DNA of 64,000 nt from Myxococcus qinghaiensis (GTDB lineage Bacteria; Myxococcota; Myxococcia; Myxococcales; Myxococcaceae): positions 310,001-374,000 of the forward strand of contig NZ_JAKCFA010000008.1 in assembly GCF_024198215.1 (NCBI RefSeq). Direction: 5' to 3'. A model generated the notes under the pieces. That model did not search any database. It was not told the origin of the DNA and saw nothing but the letters and a program-made list of their open reading frames with translations. A program made the translations under genes and the position numbers. This document shows, piece after piece, positions 54,022 through 63,283 of the stretch; position 1 is the stretch's first letter, and every line of letters begins with the position of its first letter.

Positions 54022-54378
54022 ATGACGGGAGCGAGACTGGGCGGTGCTCGCGCGGACGTGTCGCGCTGCATTGATGCGAGCCTCCAGTGCCAGGCGTCCT
54101 GCGAGGCGGGCATGGCGAGGTTGGTGGCGCAGGGCGAGCCGCTGAGCAGCGCCTCCGTGCGCGTGCTGCGGCAGTGCGCGGAGCTGTGCGAGCTCAACGT
54201 GCGTGCGCTGCGCAAGGACAGCCGCCTGTCGCGGCGCACCACCAGCCTGTGCTTCGAGCTGAGCAGCCTCGTGGCGCGCACGGCCTGGCTGGACGCGGAT
54301 GATCCAGGCTCGTACACGCTGGCGAAGGACGCGCTGCGGCTGGCCCGCTCCTGCCACCCGCTCCTGTTCTCGTTCTGA
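54022..54378 (+). CDS. Small helical protein with heptad-spaced cysteines (copper-storage-like pattern)
   Basis: 118 aa. I chose ATG 54022 because GGAGG stands 8 bp upstream; a GTG at 53986 is possible. Seven cysteines at 16, 23, 27, 52, 56, 77 and 111 fall on one face of successive predicted helices (C-x6-C-x3-C, then C-x3-C). A cysteine-lined four-helix bundle is the layout of DUF326/Csp copper-storage proteins, but these usually have more cysteines. No signal peptide, so it would be cytosolic. Family unproven. Confidence 0.68.
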   Translation: MTGARLGGARADVSRCIDASLQCQASCEAGMARLVAQGEPLSSASVRVLRQCAELCELNVRALRKDSRLSRRTTSLCFELSSLVARTAWLDADDPGSYTLAKDALRLARSCHPLLFSF

Positions 54379-54396
54379 ACAGCGCTGATTCCAGGG

Positions 54397-54419
54397 CGAG
54401 CGGCGACTGACTCCGCTCG
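54397..54419. terminator. Hairpin between convergent genes
   Basis: Perfect 7-bp inverted repeat CGAGCGG / CCGCTCG with a 9-base loop, 18 bp after the Cys-patterned gene and 19 bp before the M32 stop on the other strand. Confidence 0.4.
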
Positions 54420-54438
54420 ACCCCGTCTCCGGCGAACC

Positions 54439-55932
54439 TCAGAGCGTGACGCCGTAGAGCGCACCGTACTTCGCGCACAGGTACCCGATGAAGTCCACGT
54501 CGGTGAGGCCCTGTCCCGTGACTTCGCGCACCCGCGCCTCCGCCGGCAGACGGAAGCCCTGGCGGTGGATGCGCTCACGCAGCCAGTCGCGCAGCGGCAG
54601 CATCTTCCCCTGTCGAAGCCGTCCGTCCAGATCCGGCAGCTCCCGCGCGGCGACGCGGTAGAGCGAGGCCGAGTAGAGGTTGCCCAGGGAGTACGTCGGG
54701 AAGTAGCCCAGCTCGCCCCAGGCCCAGTGGATGTCCTGGAGCACGCCCTGCGTGTCGTCGGGCGGCGTGACGCCGAGGTAGCGCTCCATGCGCTCGTTCC
54801 ACGCGGAGGGCAGGTCCGCGAGCGGCAGCTCGTCGCGGATGAGCAACAGCTCCAGCTCGTAGCGCACGGCGATGTGGAGGTTGTACGTCACCTCGTCGGA
54901 CTCGGTGCGGATGAGCGACGGGCGCACGTCGTTGACGACGGTGAGGAACGCGTCCAGGTCCGCGTGCGCCAGCGCGTCGGGGAAGCTCGCGCGCAGCAGC
55001 GGGAAGTAGTGCTCCCAGAAGGGGCGGCCTCGTCCCACCAGGTTCTCCCAGAGCCGCGACTGCGACTCGTGCAGTCCCATGGAGGGCGAGGCCGCCAGCG
55101 GCGTGCGGTGGTGCTCGGGCGCGAAGCCCTGCTCGAACAGGCCGTGCCCCGCCTCGTGGATGGTGCTGAAGAGGGCGGGCAGCGGGTTCGATTCGTCGAC
55201 ATGCGTCGTCAGCCGCACGTCGAGCGGGTGCGTGCCCCCGGTGAAGGGATGGATGCTCAAGTCCTGCCGGCCCGCCTCCAGGTCGAAGCCCAGGTCCGCG
55301 AGCAGCCGCAGCGTGAAGCGAAACTGCGCGTCCTTGTCGAAGTGCCGCCCGTCGAAGAGGGCCGGCGCCTGTCGCTTCGCGCCCGTGAGCTTGCCCACCA
55401 TGGGGATGAGCTGCTCGCGCAGCGTGGTCAGCACCGGGGTGAGCCGGGAGACGCGCATGCCGGGCTCGTAGCCCTCCAGCAAGGCGTCGTAGCGCTCGCC
55501 GTCATGGCCGTACGCATCCGCCTGCTCGCGGCGCAGCTCCAGGAGGCGCTGGAGGGCGGGCTGGAAGCGGGCGAAGCGGCGCTCCTTTCGGGCCTCGCGC
55601 CACGCCTGGAGGCCATGGCTCTGGGCCTCGGCCAGGGCGCGGACAAGGGCGGCGGGCACACACACCTCGCGCTCCCGCTCGCGCTGGAGGACCGTCACCA
55701 TGGCGCGCTCGTCGTCCGTCAGACCCGCCTCGGTGGCCGCCTTGGCGAGCGCGTCGCCCAGCCGAGGGTCCACCAGGCGCTCGTGGTGGATGCCCTGCAG
55801 GGTGGAGAGCTGGTGGGCGCGCGCGGAGCCCGCCTTGGAGGGCAGGTACGTCTCCTGGTCCCACGTGGCGAGGCCGATGAGCCCCTGGAGGTCCTTCAGC
55901 TCCTGCATCCGGGAAAGCAGCCAGGTATCCAT
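54439..55932 (-). CDS. M32-family metallocarboxypeptidase
   Basis: 497 aa, cytosolic, the usual length for carboxypeptidase Taq. The zinc motif is [11 protein letters not shown], followed by [18 protein letters not shown] with the further zinc-ligand Glu, and [14 protein letters not shown] and a [10 protein letters not shown] segment typical of M32. HPFTGG upstream is the family's substrate motif. Removes C-terminal residues from peptides. Divergent from the 180-aa unknown gene (68 bp). Confidence 0.96.
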   Translation of the reverse strand: MDTWLLSRMQELKDLQGLIGLATWDQETYLPSKAGSARAHQLSTLQGIHHERLVDPRLGDALAKAATEAGLTDDERAMVTVLQREREREVCVPAALVRALAEAQSHGLQAWREARKERRFARFQPALQRLLELRREQADAYGHDGERYDALLEGYEPGMRVSRLTPVLTTLREQLIPMVGKLTGAKRQAPALFDGRHFDKDAQFRFTLRLLADLGFDLEAGRQDLSIHPFTGGTHPLDVRLTTHVDESNPLPALFSTIHEAGHGLFEQGFAPEHHRTPLAASPSMGLHESQSRLWENLVGRGRPFWEHYFPLLRASFPDALAHADLDAFLTVVNDVRPSLIRTESDEVTYNLHIAVRYELELLLIRDELPLADLPSAWNERMERYLGVTPPDDTQGVLQDIHWAWGELGYFPTYSLGNLYSASLYRVAARELPDLDGRLRQGKMLPLRDWLRERIHRQGFRLPAEARVREVTGQGLTDVDFIGYLCAKYGALYGVTL

Positions 55933-56000
55933 GAAGTCTCTATAACCCGCCTCACCCCGGGCTTTCGCGGGGAGGTGCACAAGGATATGAGGGCCGGGCA

Positions 56001-56543
56001 ATGGCCAATGTCCTTCAGTTCTTCATGATTCCCGACGACGAGCTCGCCTTCTTCCGCTTCCTGGAGCGCTTCGTGCTGGAGGTGTACCCCCGGCGCGTTC
56101 CAGCGGACTGGACGACGTTCCGCGCCCATCAGGACAACATGGAGCGGCTGCCCGAGGAGGAGATGTACCTGGTGGCCAGCGATTTGGGCCCCGCCATCGT
56201 CGACAAGATGAAGCGCGGCCCGGACAAGGGCTACTGGCGCGTGGACGAGGTACGCTCCCCTGTCATCTTCCTGGAGCGATGCCGCACCAACGAGGAGGGC
56301 GAGCTGCTCAGCGGCAAGCTCTGGGCGGAGCTGGACATCACCGCGCAGACGGGCCGGAAGAACGCGGCGCCGGACCGCTTCCGGCGCCTGTTCATGGACA
56401 TCGAGGAGCACGTGAAGAAGACGTTCCGTCGCGGCCAGCCGAAGGACTTCTTCGTCGGCCCCAAGACGGCCCGCCTCTACAAGGAAGGCCTCGTCCTGCG
56501 CGACTCCGCGTTCCGGGGCGGCACGGTGAACGTCTACAAGTAG
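56001..56543 (+). CDS. Conserved-looking hypothetical protein, 180 aa
   Basis: No family recognised. It starts MANVLQFFMIPDDELAFFRF, is rich in aromatic and charged residues, has no signal or membrane helix, and ends with a beta-like segment (LVLRDSAFRGGTVNVYK). Codon use matches neighbours and the frame is open throughout, so it is a real gene. It is divergent from the M32 gene and converges with the HEAT/vitellogenin-like gene (6-bp gap). Confidence 0.78.
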   Translation: MANVLQFFMIPDDELAFFRFLERFVLEVYPRRVPADWTTFRAHQDNMERLPEEEMYLVASDLGPAIVDKMKRGPDKGYWRVDEVRSPVIFLERCRTNEEGELLSGKLWAELDITAQTGRKNAAPDRFRRLFMDIEEHVKKTFRRGQPKDFFVGPKTARLYKEGLVLRDSAFRGGTVNVYK

Positions 56544-56549
56544 CGCGTC

Positions 56550-58403
56550 TCAGGTCCCCAGCAGGCCCCGGATGCGCGTGAGCACCTGCCGGTCCGGGAC
56601 GTCCTGCGTGAGCAGGTGACTCAGCAGCTCACGCACCACGTCCGGCTCCGATTCCAGGTACGGCGCCACCAGCGACACGAACACGTGGTAGTTCTCCACC
56701 TTCACCCCGCCGTTCAGCGCCAGGTCCCGCAGGTCCATCAGCAGGCCCGTGTCCAGCGGGCGCCGCCCCAGGGACTCCATCGCCGTGGCCTGCACGGGCT
56801 GCTGGGCGTCCGCCGCCAGGGACAACAAGGTCATCGTGGCCTCTGGAGTCGCAATCTTCCGCAGCGCCTTCGCGGAGGCCCGGCGCACCTCGGGGCTCGT
56901 CGCGCTCGCGTAGCCCGCGATGACGTCGGCCTGCTCTGTGACACCCGCATTGCCCAGCGCCATCAAGAGGTGAGCCTGCTCTTCCGGGGCCTTCGACGCG
57001 CGGAGGTCGTCGGCCAGTCGCTGCACCGCCGCCCACGCCTCGGGTGACTGCTCCTGCCGGTAGAGCGCTCCGGCCGTAGAGCCCAGCGTGTACGTGCTGG
57101 CGACGCGCAGCTCGCCCTCGGTGGACGCGTAGGTCTTCTCCGCGAAGCGCACCGTGTCCGAGGTGGGGTTGCTCACCAGGGACAGCCGGCCGAGCAGCAT
57201 GCCGTACCGCGCATCCCCGGTGGCCTCCCGTGAGGACAGCGCCTGGACGAGCGCGGCCTGCGCCTCGGGCGTCCCCGTGCCGGCCAGCAAATCCAGCAGC
57301 AACGCGCGGCCCTTCACCTGGAGCGTCGGCCGTCGGAAGAGTTCCACCAGCCGCGCGCACAGCTCCGGCTGCTGCTCCAAGAGGCCGGTGGCCTGGAGCA
57401 GGAAGTGGTTGTGGTCCGGCAGCGTGCCGACGTTGGCGAACTGCTCGAGCAACGTGAAGAGGCGGTCGGCCGTCATGCCATCCACCTGCTGCGTCAACAT
57501 CTGTGCCCGCACCTTTGGGTCCACCACCATCGTCCCCGGCGCCAGGCGCTGGAGCACGGCGACGGCCACCGGGGCCTTGTCGGCCTCGAAGTGGCCCGTG
57601 GCGCCCCGGACCAGGCTCACCCGGACATGCGAGGCCGCGGACACGTTGCCGTCCGTCCCCAAGCGCTCCACCGTCTCCTCTCCTTCGACGCGGTCCAGCA
57701 CGCCCTCGCGAGCCACGTCCGCCTCGAAGCGCGAGTCGAGCCGCACCGTGCCGCCCTGCCCCATTCCCCGAAGCTCCACGTACTCCACGCGGCGCTTGTG
57801 CAGCCGCACCACCTCCGCATCCTCGTCCCGCCGCGAGTACTCCGTCCGGGCGCGGCCCCGCGAGGTCGGCTCCTCGACGGACCACGTGGCCCCCTCCCGG
57901 AGCACCACCTGGAGCTCGCCCACCAGCGACTGCACGGTGTTCTTGAACAGCGACGGGTCGTCCTCGAGGAAGGAGACCGCCCGAACGACGCCATCCGGGT
58001 CCACCTCCAGCAGGGCCTCCCGGCCCAGGAACACCGCGTCCACGGAGGCGGCATCCGGGAGCAGCTCCTGCCCCAGGACTCGCAGCGAGTGCTGGCTCAG
58101 GTTCTCCAGACGCAGGCCCACCCGCTGCACGGCGCCTTGCCCGCCATGGCCACGAAGCACCAGGTCCCCCGTGAGGTGGACCTGACCGGCCAGCGAGGCT
58201 TGTTTCCCCTGGCCGGCGAGCTGGACGCGGCTGTCGGCCGTGTAGTCCAGGCGATACGTCCAGCTCCGCCCCTGCGGGAAGCGGAATTGGAAGGGTACTG
58301 CGACGGGAGACGCCTTGGGTTCATGACCCAGACCCACCCAGGCGGCTGTGCAAAGGAGCAGTGCCAGCACGGCACCACCGATGAGAGTCTTTCGCGTGTT
58401 CAT
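56550..58403 (-). CDS. Vitellogenin_N/MTP-like protein with HEAT-type helical domain
   Basis: 617 aa. An N-terminal hydrophobic segment (7-26) acts as signal or anchor. Residues 35-290 are beta-rich: FRFPQGRSWTYRLDYTADS, then LEVDPDGVVRAVSF and GRARTEYSRR. Residues 300-617 are a superhelix of short helices with ELRVASTYTLGSTAG, HLLMALGNAG and VRRASAKALRKIA. The order (Tyr-rich strand opening, a barrel, then helices with an LGNAG-type turn) recalls the large lipid transfer proteins vitellogenin, apolipoprotein B and MTP. That likeness is my reading by eye; a plain HEAT-repeat protein is the fallback. It follows the 809-aa gene by 24 bp. Confidence 0.75.
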   Translation of the reverse strand: MNTRKTLIGGAVLALLLCTAAWVGLGHEPKASPVAVPFQFRFPQGRSWTYRLDYTADSRVQLAGQGKQASLAGQVHLTGDLVLRGHGGQGAVQRVGLRLENLSQHSLRVLGQELLPDAASVDAVFLGREALLEVDPDGVVRAVSFLEDDPSLFKNTVQSLVGELQVVLREGATWSVEEPTSRGRARTEYSRRDEDAEVVRLHKRRVEYVELRGMGQGGTVRLDSRFEADVAREGVLDRVEGEETVERLGTDGNVSAASHVRVSLVRGATGHFEADKAPVAVAVLQRLAPGTMVVDPKVRAQMLTQQVDGMTADRLFTLLEQFANVGTLPDHNHFLLQATGLLEQQPELCARLVELFRRPTLQVKGRALLLDLLAGTGTPEAQAALVQALSSREATGDARYGMLLGRLSLVSNPTSDTVRFAEKTYASTEGELRVASTYTLGSTAGALYRQEQSPEAWAAVQRLADDLRASKAPEEQAHLLMALGNAGVTEQADVIAGYASATSPEVRRASAKALRKIATPEATMTLLSLAADAQQPVQATAMESLGRRPLDTGLLMDLRDLALNGGVKVENYHVFVSLVAPYLESEPDVVRELLSHLLTQDVPDRQVLTRIRGLLGT

Positions 58404-58427
58404 GGGCGTCTCCCGTCGTGACTGTGA

Positions 58428-60857
58428 TTAAAGCGCGCGCAGGTCGGCGACCAGCACGGAGACGTTCCTGTCGAACAGCTTCACGTTGTCGTGGATGCCG
58501 TCCCAGCTCACGATGGTCGCCTCGAACTCCTCCTCGAGAGGCCAGATGCCCACCTCCAGATAGGCGGCGATACTCCCGGAGAGGAACGTGAACTTGAGGT
58601 CGGCCTTGCCCGCCATCCCGAGCGTGAAGGCGGAAGCACCGTTCGCGCCGTAGTTCAGACCGACGGTGGCGTCGACGGGGACGGAGGCATGCACGAGCTG
58701 GAGCTTGCCCTTGATGCCCGCCTCGACGATGAACAGGTCGACTCCCGCGTACAGCTCTCCATCCACCTTGGCGTAGGGCTCAATCTTCCCCGCGAGGCTG
58801 ATGGAGTTCACCCGGCACCCGGTGGACCCAATCGGGGTCACCTTGTGCTCGCCGCCCACGCTGTAGTCGAGCCCCACCACTCCCGCCACCTTGGCGCCCA
58901 GCGTGACGGGCACCACCACGATGACGAACGTCGTCTCCACATCCACCAGGGTGGCGGACTTCGACTTCGCGCCTGACACCAGGTTGAACTGACCCGCGAC
59001 CAGGTCCCTGTGCACATCCGCCACGGGGATGGTGTTGTCGAGGACGTCCAGGTCGACATCGGCGCGGGAGTCGGAAATCCTCGCCTCGGCGTGGACCAGT
59101 TGGACGCTCTTGCTGAACGCGCGGCCGGTGGCGTCGAAGCGCCCGTAGACCTCCGGAGTCATCGCGCAGTCGCTCGCCGTCACGTTCTTCACCTCGGCGG
59201 ACACCTGGTAGTCGGCGGTGGCGCCGAACGTCTCATCTCCCAGGCTGTAGCTGTCACCCGCCTCCCACTTCATGCGAAGGGCCGCCGTGTACGGGTCCCG
59301 CACCGCGCCCGTCGCCGCGGACAGGGCATTGAGATAGGAGTCCCGCCGGGTGAAGTACGTCTCCAGCACCGAGGGCCGCCCCGTGTAGTCCTGGGCGGGG
59401 AAGTTCACCTTGCCAGCAATCACCAGGGCCTTGCTCTTGAGCGCCGCGAAGTCGTCGTTGGTGTAGTCCACGCACTTCTGGAAGGCCTGCTCGCGAGGCG
59501 CCTGATACAGGTTCAACACCCGCTGGGCAAAGCGCTTGGGCGACCAGTCACACGGCGCGGGCGCGGTGGCGCTCTGGAAGGCGAGGCAGCCGCGCGACTG
59601 CGCCGTGAGCAGCGCCGCTTCGATGGCGGCGTCCAGCGCCACCAGCGAATAGGCCATGCCCACCAGCGGGTTCACCGGGTCCTCGTCGTCCAACATGGCG
59701 CCCTGGGCCGCGCCGGCCTGCAACGTCCCGGGCAGCGGCCGGTACTGATTGCCAATCTCAGACTGGATGGTGGAGACCAGCTGCTGTCGCTGCCGGAGCA
59801 GCGAGGCGAAGTCCGACTTCAGGCGCTCCAGCGCATACATCTCCTCGTCCAGCACGGCCGCGTTTCGCTGGCCCATGGATTTGTGCCAGCTCCAGCTCTC
59901 GTTGTAGTAGCTGGCGCCCTGGTTGAGGGTGGTGCGCATGGCCGTGGGGAGGACGGTGCCGTAGAGGTTCATCGCCCGGCCCGCGTTCTTCAGGGTGATG
60001 AGGGCTCCGCCCCGGACGCCCGGCATGACCGCCGCCTTGTCCTCGGTGCCCTGGCCGATGATGACCTTGCCTGTCACGTTCGCCGGCACCGTGAAGAACT
60101 CGTTCTTGGGCAGCCCCGTGGGGAAGGTGATGGACGGCTGGAAGGCGGTCCCATCCTTGCCCCGTTGAATGGAGCTGGAGATGCCACGCGTGCCAATGGC
60201 GGACACCGGGACGGGGTTGCCATTCCGCGCGACGTCGTACGCGACATTGTAGAGGGCGCGGTAGTCGGTCCCCGACGCGGCAATGGCATCCTCGAAGACG
60301 CTGTAGTCGTAGTACTTCTCGAAGACGTACTCGGCACACGAGTTGATGACATTGCCACTGGTATTCCAGTCGGTCCGCTGCTGGCTGCGACTGAGCTTCA
60401 ACAGGGCCGAGTAGAACGTCGTGGCCGGGAAGTAGGCCTGGGCCCGATGCACCGACCCCAGATAGAAGCCCGACAGGCCGCTGAGGCTCAGGGTGTTGGC
60501 ATCATCCTTCAGGAAGGCCACGGACTTCGTGAAGGCATCCGGAGCGACGACCTGCCCCGCCGCGTTCAGCGTGGGCGGCACCACCACCGTGCGCTGGCCC
60601 AGCTCCGTCGCCGCGCTGGTCGCCGCGTTCTTGATGAGCGTGTTACAGGCCGCATTGGGATTGGTCTCCGCGGCCATGCGTGCGATTTTCGCACAAAACA
60701 AGACAGGGTTCTGGCAGTCCGCCAACGTCGCGGTGTAGTCCGCGCACAGATTGGGGACTGGGGTGATGGGAGGGACGGCGGCGAAGGCGGGAACAGCGGA
60801 CACGACAAGGCCCAACGCGGAAAGACTCTCCGCGAGGCGACGACGCAGCAATGACAT
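58428..60857 (-). CDS. Large secreted protein, unknown, paired with the vitellogenin-like gene
   Basis: 809 aa. A signal peptide (1-26, ending AFA) is followed by a Cys-containing helical half (30-500: CADYTATLADCQNPVLFC, long helices such as MYALERLKSDFASLLRQRQQ). From about 520 on it is beta-rich with regularly alternating hydrophobic strands (KIEPYAKVDGELYAGVDLF, GIKGKLQLVHASVPVDATVG), ending without a barrel signal. No known domain recognised. The amphipathic beta sheet could bind lipid, which would fit its operon partner (inference). The upstream 195 bp is partly AT-rich and likely holds the promoter. Confidence 0.75.
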   Translation of the reverse strand: MSLLRRRLAESLSALGLVVSAVPAFAAVPPITPVPNLCADYTATLADCQNPVLFCAKIARMAAETNPNAACNTLIKNAATSAATELGQRTVVVPPTLNAAGQVVAPDAFTKSVAFLKDDANTLSLSGLSGFYLGSVHRAQAYFPATTFYSALLKLSRSQQRTDWNTSGNVINSCAEYVFEKYYDYSVFEDAIAASGTDYRALYNVAYDVARNGNPVPVSAIGTRGISSSIQRGKDGTAFQPSITFPTGLPKNEFFTVPANVTGKVIIGQGTEDKAAVMPGVRGGALITLKNAGRAMNLYGTVLPTAMRTTLNQGASYYNESWSWHKSMGQRNAAVLDEEMYALERLKSDFASLLRQRQQLVSTIQSEIGNQYRPLPGTLQAGAAQGAMLDDEDPVNPLVGMAYSLVALDAAIEAALLTAQSRGCLAFQSATAPAPCDWSPKRFAQRVLNLYQAPREQAFQKCVDYTNDDFAALKSKALVIAGKVNFPAQDYTGRPSVLETYFTRRDSYLNALSAATGAVRDPYTAALRMKWEAGDSYSLGDETFGATADYQVSAEVKNVTASDCAMTPEVYGRFDATGRAFSKSVQLVHAEARISDSRADVDLDVLDNTIPVADVHRDLVAGQFNLVSGAKSKSATLVDVETTFVIVVVPVTLGAKVAGVVGLDYSVGGEHKVTPIGSTGCRVNSISLAGKIEPYAKVDGELYAGVDLFIVEAGIKGKLQLVHASVPVDATVGLNYGANGASAFTLGMAGKADLKFTFLSGSIAAYLEVGIWPLEEEFEATIVSWDGIHDNVKLFDRNVSVLVADLRAL

Positions 60858-61052
60858 GACTGTCTCTTTCGAATTGAAAGGGGTTGTCCTTCCAACGCGA
60901 CCCAGTCGTTTTCTGCGCTGCCGATTTATTCCGTGATTTTCAAAAGCGCTTCGAGCGTGCGCCGCCTGGGCTGAGAGGAGTCAAGCCCGACCTCCCCTGG
61001 GTGTGCCCGGCGGCGTCTTGTCACAGCTCAAGAATCGCTTCGTCGCCGCGCT

Positions 61053-62678
61053 TCAGCTGCCGGTGGCGATGGGCGCCAGCTTGCGCAGCATGGGCGCTTC
61101 ATTGAGGAACTTCAGGTCCGGGTGTTTGTCTTCGGCGTGCTGGAGGGCCCAGTCGTCGCGGAAGAGGACCAGCGGCAGGCCGTCGCGGTCCTGCACCGTC
61201 TGACGGTTGCCTTCCCAGTCGAAGGACTTGGGGTCGAAGTTGGGCCCCACCACCCAGCGCGCGTGGCTGAAGGGCAGCCGGTCCAGGGCAATCTTCGCCC
61301 CGTACTCGTGCTCGAGCCGGTACTGGAGGACCTCGAACTGGAGGGCGCCCACCACGCCGACAATCGGGTCCTTCATGCCCATGCTGAGCTGCTGGAAGAT
61401 CTGCACGGTGCCCTCTTCCGAGAGCTGCTCCAGGCCCTTCTCCATCTGCTTGCGGCGCAGGGGGTCCTTGGAGCGCACCACGGCGAAGTGCTCGGGGCTG
61501 AAGCGCGGCACGCCCTCGAACTCCACGTCGGTGCCCTCGGCGAGCGTGTCGCCGATGCGGTACTGCCCCGGGTCGAACAGGCCGATGACGTCGCCGGGCC
61601 AGGCGTCTTCAATCGCGGTGCGCTCGGCGGCCATGAACTGGCTCGGCTTGGCCAGACGCACTTCCTTGCCCAGCCGCGAGTGGAACGCGTTCATGCCCTT
61701 CACGTACCGGCCGCTCACCACGCGCATGAAGGCGATGCGGTCTCTGTGCGCGGGGTCCATGTTCGCCTGAATCTTGAACACGAAGCCTGCGAACTTGGGG
61801 TTGTTGGGCTCGCGCGGGCCCAGCGTCGTCTGACGCGAGGTGGGCGCGGGGGCCAGGTCCAGGAAGGCGTCGAGGAACGGGCGCACGCCGAAGTTCGTCA
61901 TCGCGCTGCCGAAGAACATGGGCGTCAGCTGGCCCGTGTCGCTCTTCTCGCGGGTGAACTCGTCACCGCCGATGTCGAGCAGCTCGATGTCCTCGTGGAG
62001 CTTGGCCAGCTCCGACTCGGTGAGCACCGACTTGATGTCCTCCGAGTCGATGGGGACCGAGCGCTCGCCGACCTCCGACTCGCCGTGGGAGCCCTCGGCG
62101 GAGAAGACGTGGACGACGCGGGCCTGCCGGTCATAGACGCCGCGGAACTCCGGCCCCATGCCGATGGGCCAGTTCATCGGGTAGGAGCGGATGCCGAGCA
62201 CCTGCTCCAGCTCGTTCATGAGCTCCAGCGGCTCGCGGCCGTAGCGGTCCAACTTGTTGACGAAGGTGAAGATGGGGATGCCGCGCAGGCGGCACACCTT
62301 GAAGAGCTTCTTCGTCTGGGGCTCGACGCCCTTGGCGGCGTCGATGAGCATCACCGCCGCGTCGGCCGCGGCCAGGGTGCGGTAGGTGTCCTCGGAGAAG
62401 TCCTGGTGGCCCGGGGTGTCCAGCAGGTTGACGGCGTGGTCCCGGTACACGAACTGGAGGACGGACGAGGTGACGGAGATACCGCGCTCCTTCTCCAGCT
62501 CCATCCAGTCGCTGGTGGCGTGGCGCCGCGCGCGCTTGGCCTTGACGCTGCCGGCCAGATGGATGGCGCCGCCGTACAGCAGCAGCTTCTCCGTCAGCGT
62601 CGTCTTGCCCGCGTCGGGGTGGGAGATGATCGCGAAGGTGCGCCGCCGGGCGACCTCCCTGTCGAGCTCGTTCGTCAT
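61053..62678 (-). CDS. prfC: Peptide chain release factor 3
   Basis: 541-aa translational GTPase that recycles RF1 and RF2 after termination. G1 SHPDAGKT (19-26), the switch region GISVTSSVLQF, G3 DTPGHQDFSEDTYR and G4 NKLDR are present, with the RF3-typical SDWMELEKERG. Length is near E. coli RF3 (529). Located between the secreted-protein operon and the RidA gene, from which it is divergent. Confidence 0.97.
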   Translation of the reverse strand: MTNELDREVARRRTFAIISHPDAGKTTLTEKLLLYGGAIHLAGSVKAKRARRHATSDWMELEKERGISVTSSVLQFVYRDHAVNLLDTPGHQDFSEDTYRTLAAADAAVMLIDAAKGVEPQTKKLFKVCRLRGIPIFTFVNKLDRYGREPLELMNELEQVLGIRSYPMNWPIGMGPEFRGVYDRQARVVHVFSAEGSHGESEVGERSVPIDSEDIKSVLTESELAKLHEDIELLDIGGDEFTREKSDTGQLTPMFFGSAMTNFGVRPFLDAFLDLAPAPTSRQTTLGPREPNNPKFAGFVFKIQANMDPAHRDRIAFMRVVSGRYVKGMNAFHSRLGKEVRLAKPSQFMAAERTAIEDAWPGDVIGLFDPGQYRIGDTLAEGTDVEFEGVPRFSPEHFAVVRSKDPLRRKQMEKGLEQLSEEGTVQIFQQLSMGMKDPIVGVVGALQFEVLQYRLEHEYGAKIALDRLPFSHARWVVGPNFDPKSFDWEGNRQTVQDRDGLPLVLFRDDWALQHAEDKHPDLKFLNEAPMLRKLAPIATGS

Positions 62679-62794
62679 GACCCGGGGCCAACTACCACGG
62701 GCCGTGTTTCCTTGCAGCCAGCAAGGAGCCCCTGGCGGTCCGGCCGGGGCTCATGGGAGGGTCCGCCCACACTTTCTCGCCTTGGGAGGCAGCC

Positions 62795-63202
62795 ATGCAG
62801 CGGACCCATCACTCCACGGGTACCCCCTGGGAGCCCCGTGTGGGCTACTCGCGCGCGGTGCGGGTGGGGCCCTTCGTCTCCGTCTCTGGGACCACGGCCA
62901 CGGACGCCTCGGGTCAGGTCGTCGGGGCGGGGGATGCCTACCTGCAGGCAACCCAGGCGCTGCGCAACATCGAGTCCGCGCTCCAGGCGGTGGGAGCGGG
63001 GCTGAAGGACGTGGTGCGCACGCGGATGTACGTCACGGACATCTCCCGCTGGGAGGAGGTGGGCCGGGCGCACGGGGAGTTCTTCGCCAGCATCCGTCCG
63101 GTGACGTCGATGGTGGAGGTGAGCAAGCTCATCTCCCCGGAGATGCTGGTGGAAATCGAGGCGGACGCCATCGTCGCGGACGCGCTTGGCAAGGCGCCCT
63201 GA
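62795..63202 (+). CDS. RidA (YjgF/YER057c/UK114) family protein
   Basis: 135 aa. The ATG at 62795 has GGGAGG 5 bp upstream; a longer frame starts at 62753. Family features are [10 protein letters not shown] near the N-terminus, [28 protein letters not shown] (with the Arg that binds the substrate carboxylate) and [18 protein letters not shown]. RidA proteins hydrolyse reactive enamine or imine intermediates from PLP enzymes; some members have other roles. Cytosolic trimer expected. Confidence 0.93.
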   Translation: MQRTHHSTGTPWEPRVGYSRAVRVGPFVSVSGTTATDASGQVVGAGDAYLQATQALRNIESALQAVGAGLKDVVRTRMYVTDISRWEEVGRAHGEFFASIRPVTSMVEVSKLISPEMLVEIEADAIVADALGKAP

Positions 63203-63283
63203 AGGACGGGCGCTCCCCTGCCCGCCCGGTGGGGGATGCCGGGGTGGTCGCCATGGGCCCGACGCTCCAAGTTGGAAGGAGCC

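Noticed and set aside
56629-57885. Second minus-strand frame of 418 codons within the vitellogenin-like gene
   Set aside because: Gly/Ala/Arg-rich shadow of the real gene with no start signal or domain.
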